This document shows, in pieces, positions 37,525 to 48,394 of a stretch of 64,000 nucleotides of DNA. The notes beneath the pieces are model-generated. The model worked only from the letters and a program-made list of their open reading frames with translations, had not been told where the DNA came from and searched no databases. Each line of letters begins with the position of its first letter. Position 1 is the first letter of the stretch. This stretch comes from Callaeas wilsoni (Eukaryota > Chordata > Aves > Passeriformes > Callaeidae). A program made the position numbers and the translations under genes. The DNA is taken from contig VWPU01004984.1 in assembly GCA_013398955.1 (NCBI GenBank), positions 62,001 through 126,000 of the forward strand. The letters are read 5' to 3'.

Positions 37525-38273
37525 AAAGATCTGAGGGGTTTTGGCAAAGATCTTTCGATGGATTTCTCAAAACAAGCAAAAAAATTGGCGGCATTTCCAA
37601 GCAAAGACTTTTTCACTTGCGGTGTCAGCCCAGCTCCTCTGACATTATTGGAGCTTGACAGCTGAAATCTGGCCCTGACAGCCTTAACAAAGCTCAGTCT
37701 TGGCAGAGCAGGACACCACAACCAGCTCATCAGCTGAATTTTTAAAATACGCATTGAAATATCAGACTGAGCAGCAACACAGGATCTGAGCAGAAACACA
37801 GGATCTGAGCAGCTCCATCCCCAGGTGTGGTCACCTTCACCTTTCACTTCTGGACCCGCACTTTGGGGTTTGGGGGTTTCGAGCTCCAGTGCCTTCATAC
37901 AGTCACTGCGAGATCTTCAGGCTGGGATTTCTCAGAGCAGAACTGCACTGGATCACTGGATTCACAGGGAGATCCAGAGCGCACACAGCTTCCGGAAAGT
38001 GATTTGGTTTGGAGCTACCAGTTCCATGCCCTTCAATCACAGCTGAGGTCCTTGCCCCTGGAAAAGGCACATCTCCAATCAGGTGTGGATGCAGGAGAAA
38101 CCAGAGCACCCACAGAATTGCAATACATGCTGCCTGTTGACAAAATACATCCAAAAAAATGAATGTATATTAAACACATTATCAACTTGTTTGGTAGGAC
38201 TCACTTTTTGAGGATTTAAGGGGTTTTGGCAAAGATTTTTCAGTGGATTTCTCCAAAAATTGGTGCTGTTTTC
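37525..38273. repeat. pair of 65-75 bp direct repeats of unknown family
   Basis: Copies at 37525-37598 and 38210-38273 share GGGGTTTTGGCAAAGAT, TGGATTTCTC, AAAATTGG and TTTTC/TTTCC in the same order and orientation, about 690 bp apart. No known element is recognised. They may be two ends of a decayed element or two copies of an unknown repeat. Confidence 0.55.
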
Positions 38274-38576
38274 AGGCAGTGCAGGCAAACACCACCCAGG
38301 CTGCCAGGCCTCGTGTGTGCTGCATGTGTTTGTCCATCACTATAGAAACTGAAAGACAGAGAAAGAATAACATTAACAAAAGTAAAACACATCCAATCCA
38401 TGAAGAAACATCTTTTCACAGTCTGGATTTCCTCAGACTCAAAGGACCCAAACCAAAGTGAATGAAGCTGCTCTGGGTGGAGCCGAAATGGGTCAGTTTA
38501 AAACTGGCAGTTAAAGAGTTCCTGAAACAATTTTGGTTTGCCTTCATTTTCCTCTCCGTGGTACTAATGTGAATTT

Positions 38577-38705
38577 TGTGGACATTATTATTTACTAATA
38601 GTAAATACTAATGCTACTAGTAATAATACTAATACTACTATTTACTAATAGTAAATACTAAATACTACTAATAGTAGATACTAGTGGTAGCTACTCATTA
38701 GTGTA
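38577..38705. repeat. AT-rich TACTAATAGTA imperfect repeat
   Basis: Irregular recurrence of TTTACTAATAGTAAATACTA and TACTACTAATAGTAG, self-complementary over short stretches. Low-complexity sequence. Confidence 0.8.
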
Positions 38706-39337
38706 GCCTCTAGCTTTAATGCTGAATTTATATATAAATATATGTGGCTTGATGTCTCTTCATGGAGCAAACAATTGCAGTTCTTCTGGGCAAGACCTGA
38801 GTGCTCAGAGCAGCTCCTCGTCTGCCTTCCCGGGTGTTCCCGGCCAGGATCTCCGGCAGCAGCTCCTAAAGGGAAAAAATGGCACAAAAGGGAAAAATCA
38901 GGGTGTGGAGCCCTGAGCCAAGCCCATCCTGAGTTTGCAGGAGGGGGAGAAGCGAGGTCCAATGGGTTTCCGTGCTCTCCTTTCAGTGCTTGAGTGGATT
39001 GGGGGCCAGCAGCGCCCTGGGGCAGGGTTGAAGCTGCTCAGGGGAAGGATTTGGTGCATGGAGAGGGCAGAGCCCAAGCCCCTCCACCTCTGGCTGTTCT
39101 GAACCTGAGGCACGCTGGACCCCAATGCTGTCACCACTTGTGGTCCTGTTCCACCCCACCTCCTCTTAATGCAGATTCCTCTCCAGGACTAGCAAAGGTT
39201 TATTCCACCTGAATGGGATGCCTACAAGAATGGAATTAAATTTTTAACAGGAAAATTGGGAAGGATTAGAGAGGGAGATAAAGCACTTGTTTTTTTTTCT
39301 TTTTCTTTTTTTTTTCCCCCTCCCCTCCCCCTTTTAC

Positions 39338-39367
39338 CTTTGCTCTAACAATGATGAATCCCAAGAT
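39338..39367 (-). CDS. weak microexon candidate, 30 bp
   Basis: On the minus strand CCGCTCTCTTTCTCAACCAG is a textbook acceptor ending at 39368. It is followed by ten codons (ILGFIIVRAK) and the donor AAAG|GTAAAA at 39337. Phase 0 at both ends. The length suits a microexon, but a segment this short could be chance; no partner exon was found. Confidence 0.18.
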
Positions 39368-40842
39368 CTGGTTGAGAAAGAGAGCGGCTGAGTGATTCAT
39401 CGGCACTGAATCACAGCCACTCTGCAGAGGAATTCGCTGCCTTTGCTGCTGCAGGTGTAACTCCATCCCTGCTCTGGATCCCTGCTGCACCCCCAGGAGC
39501 AGAGAGCGAGAGAAACCCAGCCCCAGAGGGCAGCCCTTGGTGTGCTCCCTCTGAACACAGCGTGGTCTCCTTCGCCCACGTGGGAGGGATTTTATGGGGA
39601 AGGGAGCTTGGATACATTGCATTTCTGAGGGTTATACCCACTGCTGGATCACGCAGCCTCCCACTCCCCTGGGAAAGAACTTTCCTTACTCCGTTTGAAA
39701 TGCAAGCTTTCCCCCTCCCTCTCAGAGACTCCCCTGGAGCAGGCACTAATCCTGGGATACAGCATCTCTTGGTACCCAGAGCTAAGATGGAAAGTCGGGG
39801 TGCAGCAGCTGGGATTTCCCAGTGGCTGGATCCCGGTCCTGGCTTCTGAGGGAAATCAGAGGAGAGGCAGGAGGAGAATTCTGGTCTGCAGCTGGTTTGC
39901 AGCATCGGCTGGCTTGATGCTTGTCCTTGCACAGAATTTTATCTCTCTGTTGTCACCGCCTCCTCTCTTCACATTATTCACATTATTCAGACCCAGAACA
40001 CCCTGGATTGCCAGGAATCCACATTCCCAGACTCCTGGTAAAAGTGCTCAGCCAAGCCAAGGTGGGGACCAGTTCGAAACGGAAATGATCAGGAAGAAGA
40101 GGGTCACCCTGGTGATTCCTAAACTGGCAAGGCTTTAAATAATCCAACTCTGCCATCTGTGGTAGGAACTCTCCCTGTTTGCAGAGCACCCTGATCTATT
40201 CCCCACATGATATTTATAGCACTACCTGCAAACACAAATATAAAACCCAGTTTAAGGCAGGTCTGACTTTTAGCTTTAAAGCAGAACATTCGGATTCATT
40301 TTTACCAGTTCATTGAACCATCACTGTTCATGGTCAGTTCAGCTTTCATCTGAGGGGCACAGAATTATTTTACAGGTGTTGAAAGACCCTCGCAGCGTGA
40401 CCCTTGGGGATATTTCTTATTTCAGGACCAAAGGTGGAACCAAAGCAAGGGGCAACCAGGTCAGCACCAGCTGGAGAGTCAGAGCTGGAGGCAAATTCCA
40501 CATTTACAGTCCTGAGCTGGAAACTACTAAACAATCCATCAGGAATTTAAGGATGAGACTCCTCCTGGGAGAGGTTCTGGGCCATCCCAATCTCTCTCTG
40601 TAGGTCACAGAAGTGTGACAGAACTTTCTGTCATTTTCTTTTACCTTTTTTTTTTTTTTATCCTATTTCTAATGAAAAATTTCTACTTGGCTCTCTACTC
40701 CAGCGAGGAAGTTTTGGAAGAAAAGGACCTGCCTGGGAAGCAGAAATCCATCTCCTGCCTCCTGCCATCCCCCCAGTGCTGAGGGGGCGGTTGGGTGTTT
40801 GTCCTTCTGCCCTGCAGGAGACACTGCTGGACCACACCGGCA

Positions 40843-41112
40843 ACACCAGGGACGAGATTCCAGTTATACTGGGAAAACACCAGGGACGAGATTCCAGTTA
40901 TACTGGGAAGACACCAGGGACGAGATTCGAGTTATAATGGGAAAACACCAGGGACGAGATTCCAGTTATACTGGGAAAACACCAGGGATGAGATTCCAGT
41001 TATACTGGGAAAACACCAGGGATGAGATTCCAGTTATACTGGGAAGACACCAGGGACAAGATTCTGGTTATACTGGGAAGACACCAGGGATGAGATTCTG
41101 GTATAAACCGGG
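40843..41112. repeat. 34-bp minisatellite, 8 copies
   Basis: Units marked by CGAGATTCCAGTTATACTGG recur every 34 bp (GAGATTC at 40854, 40888, 40922, 40956, 40990, 41024, 41058, 41092). The last two units diverge (TTCTGGTTATAC). Confidence 0.96.
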
Positions 41113-41150
41113 AAAAGAGAGGGAAGCCTGAGTGCAGGGGAGCCGGGGCC

Positions 41151-41208
41151 AGCGGTGTCACCTCTCCCCAGCGGTGTCACCTCTCCCCAGCGGTGTCACC
41201 TCTCCCCA
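41151..41208. repeat. 19-bp repeat, 3 copies
   Basis: Three identical copies of AGCGGTGTCACCTCTCCCC starting at 41151, 41170 and 41189. Confidence 0.96.
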
Positions 41209-41280
41209 GGCTGCCTTTGGAGCTTTCCTCCCTCTCCGTGTCCCCTGCCGGGAGGGAGGTGGCAGAGGCCCCTTCCCTGC

Positions 41281-41519
41281 CCCTGACGGAGCACGGGGAG
41301 GCATCGCTGGGATGCCCTGACGGAGCACAGGGATGGATCGCTGGGATGCCCTGACGGAGCACAGGGAGGCATCGCTGGGATGCCCTGACGGAGCACGGGG
41401 AGGGATCGCTGGGATGCCCTGACGGAGCACGGGGAGGGATCGCTGGGATGCCCTGACGGAGCACGGGGAGGCATCGCTGGGATGCCCTGACGGAGCACGG
41501 GGAGGCATCGCTGGGATGC
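41281..41519. repeat. 34-bp GC-rich minisatellite, 7 copies
   Basis: Seven units containing CCTGACGGAGCACGGGGAGG recur every 34 bp (CTGA at 41283, 41317, 41351, 41385, 41419, 41453, 41487), ending with GATGCGATGCGG. It shares its period, but little sequence, with the array at 40843. All three minus frames stay open across it. Confidence 0.96.
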
Positions 41520-43147
41520 GATGCGGAGCCCTCCCGGGCTGCCTCATTTCTATGCAGATGAGGCTGTGTGTAATTCCATGTGAGCGTAATTCCATGTGAA
41601 TACGGATAACTGATGCGGCTGTGAGTAAGAGAGCTGAGTGAATCATTCATCATGGATTATTGATAGGATTAATTTTACCTCTTTTTCTGCTCTCAGGATG
41701 CCCACGAGCCCCCCCTGAATTTATTTTCCCACTCTCTTATGGAATATTTCTGGAGACAAAGTAGATTAACGCCGAGTAATTTTTCTCCTCCTTGCTGGGC
41801 TGAATGAGATGTTTGCAGTCGGGTTAACCCTTGCGAACTCTCCCTGGAAGTGTCTTCCCTGCGGGCAGCACGGCCCCTTGGTTCAGACTGGTTTGGCACA
41901 TCAGCTCTTCTGCAGACGGGCCGTGCCCAGGGGCGTTTGAGCTCCCCTCACTGCGTGGGACAGGCACCAAGCCCTGTCCTGCCTGAGCCTGGCTTCCCCC
42001 GGCCACCCCGCACCGCCCGGATGCTTCTGGGTGCTTTTGGATGATTTTACCCAGACAGGCCAAGGATTGCTCCTCGGAGATGGCTGCAAACCGTGCTGGG
42101 GCCCGAGGCTGCTGTTTCCATGGCAGCACGCAGCCGATTCCATTTGGGAGCAGCCCTAGGATCGAACACAAACCAAAATACACCTGCAGAGTGACTTTGC
42201 CCTTCCCACCCCTCGGCCTCTGGGGAGCCTCCACCCTCTGCTCTGTGCTGGAAACCTCAGGCTGCTGCTGTGGCTTTTTCCTCTGAGTTCCCTGGGGCTG
42301 CTGGGGCCCTGGGAGCAGTGGCTGTGGTGTCCGGGGCTCCTTTGAGATGCAAAACCAATTTCCTCAGTCTTTCCCCTGCTTAGTGAAGCAACATTATTTC
42401 TGATTATTAATTCCTTATCGAAAGCCTTCAAATACGAAAGGAAAAAGGAGAATTCTTCATGCAGAGCTGTTCGAAGGGATGAGAAGAGCCTGCAGGTGGT
42501 TTGCAAACCCTTCCTGCCAATCTCCAGCTCCATCAGGATGTAAAACCAACCTGTGCCAAGGGCAGAGTCCTGAGCTCCGGCTCCTGCCAGGGCTCCACTC
42601 CCCAGAACGGTGTTTCCTGACATTCCTTTTATGTTTCCAGAATGACATCCAGCGATCTGCAGGACAGGAGTTAAGCCAGAGCTGCCCATCCCAGAGCCCA
42701 CGGGTTTAGGCCGGGCTTTGATAAGACAGACACGTGGCTTTTCCCCCTCTCCGGCTGGGACTCAAAGGCACAGCTGGGATTTGCACAACCAGCCCCGGGT
42801 CCAATAAATGCAGAATTCAGTTTTTGTCCTTCCAGGAAACAAACAGCAGGAATTCCCCCACTCACCTCTTGGGCCGTGTTTAACCTTCAGCCATTTGCAC
42901 ATCTCCTTTTTACAGTTCCCACCCTGGTTTGGGCAAAGCTCGTGGCAACGTGCCCAAAGCCTCGAAGGGAAAGCCGTGCTGCAGCTTCCCAGCCACGGCA
43001 GATATTTGAAGCTGAAAGGGCACAGAAGGATGGGCTGGGCACAGCAAGAGGAAATCACCTTTCACCAGCAGCAGCTGCCGGGCTTCCTCTCTGAGGACAC
43101 ACAATTAATTTGCACGAATGCACCTTCTAGGGTGGCAAAACAAAGAG

Positions 43148-43186
43148 GAAAAATTAAAAAAAAAAAAAAAAAAAAAAGAGAAAGAC
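43148..43186. repeat. poly(A) tract
   Basis: About 23 consecutive A after GAAAAATT. No upstream processed-pseudogene body is recognised. Confidence 0.9.
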
Positions 43187-43409
43187 TTGGTTGCTCGTGG
43201 TCCAGCCACAGAGCCCAGGTGATCCCAGCAGGATTCAGCCCAGCTGTCGCGGTGCTTGGGGGATAAAAGTGATCCGATCCCACCCCTTAGCTCCAGAATG
43301 GCTCCTGGTGGATACCTGAGGGAATGCTGGGAGGGAGTTGGGCATTTAGGGTCATTCCCGGCCTCCCTCCCGGCCTCCCGTGGTTGTTGTTAAACAAGTC
43401 CCTCACCCA

Positions 43410-43515
43410 GAGGGTCTCGCGAACCGCGGGGTCTCCCAAAATCGATGCCCGGGGTCCGGCAGCAGCCGCGGGGCAGGGCGGGCGCAGCCGGGGCCGTCCT
43501 GTGGCAGCTCGGGTC
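43410..43515. other. small CpG cluster
   Basis: About 100 bases with TCGCGAACCGCGGGG, GATGCCCGGGGTCCGGC and GGCGGGCGCAGCCGG, upstream of the candidate exon at 44084. It could be an alternative first exon or a regulatory element, but no donor with clear consensus was picked out. Confidence 0.3.
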
Positions 43516-44083
43516 ACCGGCCACCCCCACCTGCCCTGCCTTTGGGGTTTCATGGTTTTGGGATAAAGCAGAGCTGTCCTGCCCCCACAGCGAGCGGGGT
43601 GCCAGGGGACACCCCACTGCCAGCTGTCACAGCTGCAGGAAATACTGGGAAGAGAGGGCCAGCACTTGCTGGAGGCTCAAAGACCCAATTAAATGCCCTT
43701 TTCCTTAAAAAGAATAAATTAATGTGGCATAGAAATCACGGACTCCTTGCTGAGGATGGTCTGAAATAGAAACAACTTTGAGATGTCAGAATTCAGCACT
43801 TTTATTTCTGCTTTGCTTTGGTGAACTTTGGGATCTGTTATCCGCTGCCTGCCTGGGAGCCTCAGCTGCTGCCTGGCTCGGCAGGTATTTTGCAATACAT
43901 TAAACCCTTCTATAGAAACCACAATTGTACCTGCCGAAACACTCCCCAGTCACTAAAGAAAGAAAACAAAAGAGACATTTTCTTCTCCTCGTGCTCTTTT
44001 TTCGGCCTTTAGACTTTAAAAAGCACCTTCTCTGTACCTCTTTTTCTATAACTATGTGAGTTATTCACTTTTTTGTTTTAAAG

Positions 44084-44129
44084 ATGCAACAGCCGCCTCC
44101 ACGAATCGTAGTGATTCCCAAGAGTTCAG
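44084..44129 (+). CDS. candidate 46-bp coding exon with ATG
   Basis: A pyrimidine-rich acceptor (TTTTTTGTTTTAAAG ending at 44083) is followed directly by ATG and 15 codons reading MQQPPPRIVVIPKSS. It ends TTCAG|GTACCT, a consensus donor at 44130, in phase 1. The exon has several CpGs and proline codons inside AT-rich flanks, which stands out. It could be the start-codon exon of a plus-strand gene whose noncoding first exon lies in the CpG island about 7 kb upstream. I do not recognise the peptide. A chance match of acceptor, ATG and donor within 46 bp cannot be ruled out. Confidence 0.4.
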
Positions 44130-44726
44130 GTACCTGCCAGAAAACCCTAAAACTGTGAAACATGAAACCAAACTGCAAGATTTTTAATAAATGCCAAGGG
44201 CAGCAGATGACCAGAGCTGCTCCCGTGTGGGTGGAACTGGAGTCCAGTTTAATGCTCGTGCTCTAAGCTCAGCCCCTGCCGATTCAGGGGTTTTTAGCTC
44301 CTTTCCTGCCTTGCTATTTATCTCTTCCTTGTTCCTGCCCTTCTTTGAGCCTTTTCTGACTCTCCTGGAGGCCGAGAATGCCAGAGGGTTTCCTTGCTCC
44401 CAGACAGGGGAGCACAAACCTCTCCCTGCTCCTCTTGTGCCCCTCTTGGTGACACTGTGCCGCCTCCTGCCTGAGCTGGACCATCACCACCTCCTTGCGA
44501 TTTTGGCCTTGTTCCAGGGAAGCTCCCTGCAGCTGAGCATCCAATCTCCTCGGTGCTTTGCTTCCTTCGTTATTTTGAATCTTAACAATTCTTGTGTTTG
44601 TTGTTGTTATTGCCAACGAGTGCTTCAGCCTCTCAAAGGACCACAACGAGCTCTAATTAACCAGGAGGCTGCCAAGGGGGCAGAGCAGAGCCCTGGGCTG
44701 GGTGCATCCCCTGTTTTCCTCAGGCA

Positions 44727-44918
44727 GGAGGAATTTCCCCATGGAAAGGGCGCTCAGGCCCTGGAACTGCCCAGGGAGGTTTGGAGTGCCCATCCCCAGA
44801 GGTGCCCAAGGGAGGCCCGGAGGTGGCACTGAGTGCTCTGGGCTCGGGACAAGGTGGGGATGGGGCACAGGTGGGACTCAGTCCTGGAGGGCTTTTCCAG
44901 CCTCAGCTCTGAGTCTCC
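44727..44918 (+). mobile_element. CR1 LINE 3' fragment
   Basis: Plus-oriented CR1: GGAGGAATTTCCCCATGGAA, CCCAGGGAGGTTTGGAGTGC, GGCACTGAGTGCTCTGGGCT, GGAGGGCTTTTCCAGCCTCA. The tail is decayed. Confidence 0.9.
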
Positions 44919-45927
44919 GAGGGACTGATGGACATCAGGGAGCAGAGCTGAGGCTTGTAACGAGGAGGGAGCATCACCGGGCAGGGAGGTGGCTCTCATT
45001 TCCCTCCAGTGACTGGGGACAGCAGGATCTGTCACTAAAGAGCCTGGCTGGGCAGCCAGGGGCCCACAGGGAACGGGGGGGGCCTTGATCTGCCTCCTCT
45101 CCCTGATGGACTTCTGACTAAAAGGCAAAAAAGCATCAGACACAAAGTGGAACAAATTTCCATCCAACTCCTCTCCATCCGGGAGGGAAAAAGGGCAAAG
45201 GGGAGAGCCAGTTCCATGGCAAAGCAGCAGCTGCAGGAGGATTTCCCAGCCCCTGGGCTGACTCCACTGTTTTGTGGGAGATCACAGACACCACGGCCAC
45301 CGCTGCTTGTGAGCATCCTGGACACTGCAAGAATTTTACCCAGAGTAATTTTCCTCCTCAGATCATTTCATCCTGTCCTTCCTCTTTTTCTGTCCCTCTG
45401 CAGGAGCTGACAGCTTCTCCCAAGCCACTCTCTGCCGGCTCCTCTGTCACCAGGGCATCTCCAGTGATTCATTAACTGGCCCTAACCTTGATTTTTATCC
45501 CAGAAAATCCAGTGCCATCACCTGCAGCTCCCTGCTTCCTCTCTCCAGCTCGGTTTTGTCTGCTGGGGGAAGTGCCCACGGGTAGATAAGCACGTGCTGG
45601 CAGCACATTAATTGCTTTAGGGCAGTTAGAGAGCTGCAGAAGCAACTTCTCACCATTACAGAGGGTGTTTTTGCAGGAACAGGCGCTGGGAGTGAGAACA
45701 ACCCTCCGTGCAGCAGTCGGTGTCTCCGAGGCTTTCCAGAGGAGAAGCAATCAGCACCAGCCACAACCTTTACTCCTTAAACTTCCCCAGAGGGAACATT
45801 TCAGGGCATCAAAAGGATTTAAACCTGTCCAGCTGCTGCTGAGCCATAATTAACAGTTGCACAGTCAGCTCCGACCGCGGCTGACAAAGCCTCAGCAGCA
45901 AATCCTCTCTTTATCACACTGCTGGAG

Positions 45928-45977
45928 TATTTATAGAGCCCCAGCCAGGCAGGGGGCGGAGGGACGAGGAGAACAGG
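45928..45977 (+). promoter_or_regulatory. TATA-like box followed by splice donor
   Basis: TATTTATAG at 45928-45936 is followed by a GC box-like GGGGGCGGA near 45953 and by ACAG|GTGAGC at 45977. A transcript starting about 30 bp after the TATA would have a very short first exon. Upstream are several CAGCTG/CAGTTG E-boxes (45600-45890). The arrangement would suit a tissue-specific promoter, but no downstream exon was found. Confidence 0.2.
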
Positions 45978-47429
45978 TGAGCTGCCTGCCAGGGGGGATA
46001 ACATTTACTTTCAGCTGCCTGGCCTTTCCTCAGCCCCCGGGGAAGCTCCAGGAGGGATCCTGGGGCGCAGCCTTTGGCTCTGGGACACAGTGGCAGGTCC
46101 TGGGGCTGGCACTTTGGCAAAGAGGGGGACTCAGGCTGGTGGCCTCAGCAGGAGCCCTTCCACCCCCAGGAAACCCAAGTGATGGAGGCCAGGCTGACCT
46201 TCCACAACTCTGATTATAAACTGACCTTGGACCGTGCCATTTGTCCCTCCTCTGCCTCATTTACAGCCCTGGGCCTTTTCACAGAAAGTGATATAAAAAT
46301 AGCAATTCTCCTTGAGTGCCTTGGCAGTGTGTGGGGACAGGAGGAGCTGGGTCCCGGCCTTGTTTGACCTGCGGGCTGGAAGGGGGTGCTGGAGCTGGTG
46401 GGATGGAGAGCTGGGCAAGCAGGCAGGGCAAGGGCTGCCAGCAAGATCCCAGGTGCTGGAGAGGACAGGGAAGGAGGTTATCACCCCTAAAAACTGCCGG
46501 GTACCTCTGTGGCATTCTCCCAGCCCCGCCAGTCGCTCACATGAAGATCCGTGTCCCCTCGCAGGGGGTGCAGGATCTCTGCTCCGGATTGCACCAGGCT
46601 GTGCCAAGGAATTACCAGCACTGGGTTTATTTCCTGCTGTGCCTTTATGACCCCACTGAGACCGTAAATGCCTCTAAAGTCTAACTAAAACAGTTTAATT
46701 TTCTCCATAAAGAGGCTTGTAAAGAAAATGATGGCGATGCTGTTCAAAAGGGGAAGGGTGGTCAGGTAACAAGAGTTTTTTACTACCTCGCCGTTGAGCC
46801 CCTGCAGAGCCCCATTACTCTTTGTTCTGTGGCCGATGTAACTTCCCTGAGGAGTTTGCTTGTGCTGGGATGGCCTGAGAGGATCCTTGGAGAGAGCTCC
46901 TGGGAGATGGAGCACCTGGAGCACAAATATCCATCCCTCCCTGCAAGGAGATCTTTGGTCAGTTCAGCCTCCCTGGCACAGCTTTGCCTCAAGGACTGCA
47001 GGCAGCCGGGCACACCCTGCTCTTTAATCCATTTGAAATCGTCTTTGGAGCACAAAAAGGCATTTTCCTGAGCACAGCCACAGGATTCCCTTTCCACACA
47101 CTTTGTTTACAGCGGTTTCCCAGCCACAGTTCCCTCCAGCTGGATATCTTTGGTGCTGCATTGCTGGGACAGGGCCAGGGGAATGGTCACATGTCAAAAA
47201 TGCAACAGAGAAGGTGTTTTTACAGATGGAATTAGTGCAAGAAAAGCTAATCTGCGATTTGGCGGTGCTGTGGAGCCTTCAGAGCCCGGACTCAGCCCTG
47301 GGATGCAGAACTGGAGGCAGCGCACCAAGTGACTTCCCAGCCCAGGAGAAAGGACAATCTCTGTGTCCCATTGGGAGCTGGGGCTCCTCTGGCTGCACAC
47401 CTGGAGGTGCTGCAGGCGTGGGGCAGCCC

Positions 47430-47468
47430 TGTGACAGCACCAAGTGACAGCACCAAGTGACAGCACAG
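47430..47468. repeat. 13-bp repeat, 3 copies
   Basis: GTGACAGCACCAA is present twice, followed by a third partial copy ending ACAGCG. Confidence 0.85.
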
Positions 47469-47804
47469 CGTCCCCAGCTGCAGCCAGGGTCCGGGAGGGA
47501 GCACGGACCTTTCCAGGCACTGGGACAACCACGGCCCCTGCAGGCTGTGGCACAGGAGTCCCGATTTCCAGCTGATAAAGAGTTGCTGAGCTCAGGTGCC
47601 TTTTCTTGGGGGGAAATGTGTAATTTCAGCCATGAAAGTCATGCAAATCCCAGTCTGGAAATAACAGCAGGGAAAGTGCCTCTCCTGCCCTGCAGCTGAG
47701 GAACACCCTGCCAGATTTCTGGGATTTGTTTGGTTTAGGGGCAGTGTTTTGCTGTTGCTGTTGTTTTGTGACCACAGGCCAGGAGGGTGGGAGCACCCGG
47801 GACA

Positions 47805-48145
47805 CAGGAAAGATGGAGAGAGATGATTTACACGAGTCTGGAGTGACAGGACGAGGAGGAACGGCTTCAAAATTAAAGAGATTAGGGTTAGATGGGATAT
47901 TAGGAAGAAATCCTTCCCTGTGAGGGTGGGCAGGCCCTGGCCCAGCGTGCCCAGAGAAGCTGTGGCTGCCCCTGGATCCGTGGAAGTGCCCAGGGCCAGG
48001 TTGGACATTGGGGCTTGGAGCAGCCTGGGATAGTGGAAGGTGTCCCTGCCCATGGCAGGGGTGGCACTGGGATGATGCTCACGATCCCCGCCATGGCAGG
48101 AGGTGGGACTGGGATGAGTTTGGGGTCCCTTCCCGAATTCCCGAC
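47805..48145 (+). mobile_element. CR1 LINE 3' fragment downstream of SLC26 stop
   Basis: Plus-oriented CR1: AGATGGAGAGAGATGATTTA, TAGATGGGATATTAGGAAGA, CAGAGAAGCTGTGGCTGCCC, GTGTCCCTGCCCATGGCAGG. The final part (GGTGGCACTGGGATGATG... and GGTGGGACTGGGATGAGTTT) is a local duplication. It lies antisense within the likely SLC26 3' flank. Confidence 0.9.
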
Positions 48146-48270
48146 AATTCCCGACAATTCCCGGCCCCGCACGCGGCTCACTGGCGCCGCCCAGCGGCCA
48201 CGCGGAGTAGGCGCAGCTCCCTCCGCCCTCCACACCTCGGGACCCATCCCGAGCATCCTCCCGTGCCCAG
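48120..48270. other. CpG-rich patch in SLC26 3' flank
   Basis: High CpG density including three near-copies of CCCGACAATT (48126-48160) and GGCGCCGCCCAGCGGCCACG. It lies about 125-275 bp past the SLC26 stop and touches the CR1 end. It could be part of the SLC26 3' UTR or a small CpG island; no promoter motif decides this. Confidence 0.4.
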
Positions 48271-48394
48271 CCGCTCCCCAGACCCCTTCCCCACCCTCCT
48301 GCCCCATCCCAGCCCCTCCCGCGCGCTCTGAGGGCACAAACACCGAACCTGCTCCAAGCCCATCCCCGTTAGAAACCTGTCCTCGCGCGCAGGG

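Larger units (their letters stand above)
38280..40842. other. mostly non-coding
   Basis: Contains the AT-rich repeat at 38577, T/C-rich runs near 39290-39335, the weak microexon candidate at 39338, and a T run at 40646-40660. Nothing else is supported. Confidence 0.55.
41520..44083. other. non-coding leading to candidate exon
   Basis: Holds the CpG cluster at 43.4 kb and the poly(A) at 43.15 kb. No further exon recognised. Confidence 0.55.
44130..47804. other. non-coding apart from a CR1 and TATA-like site
   Basis: Besides the CR1 at 44727, the TATA/donor pair at 45.93 kb and the 13-bp repeat at 47.43 kb, nothing is recognised. Confidence 0.55.

Noticed and set aside
40843..41653. CRISPR-like regular repeats
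   Set aside because: Units are directly tandem with no unique spacers, and the genome is that of an animal.
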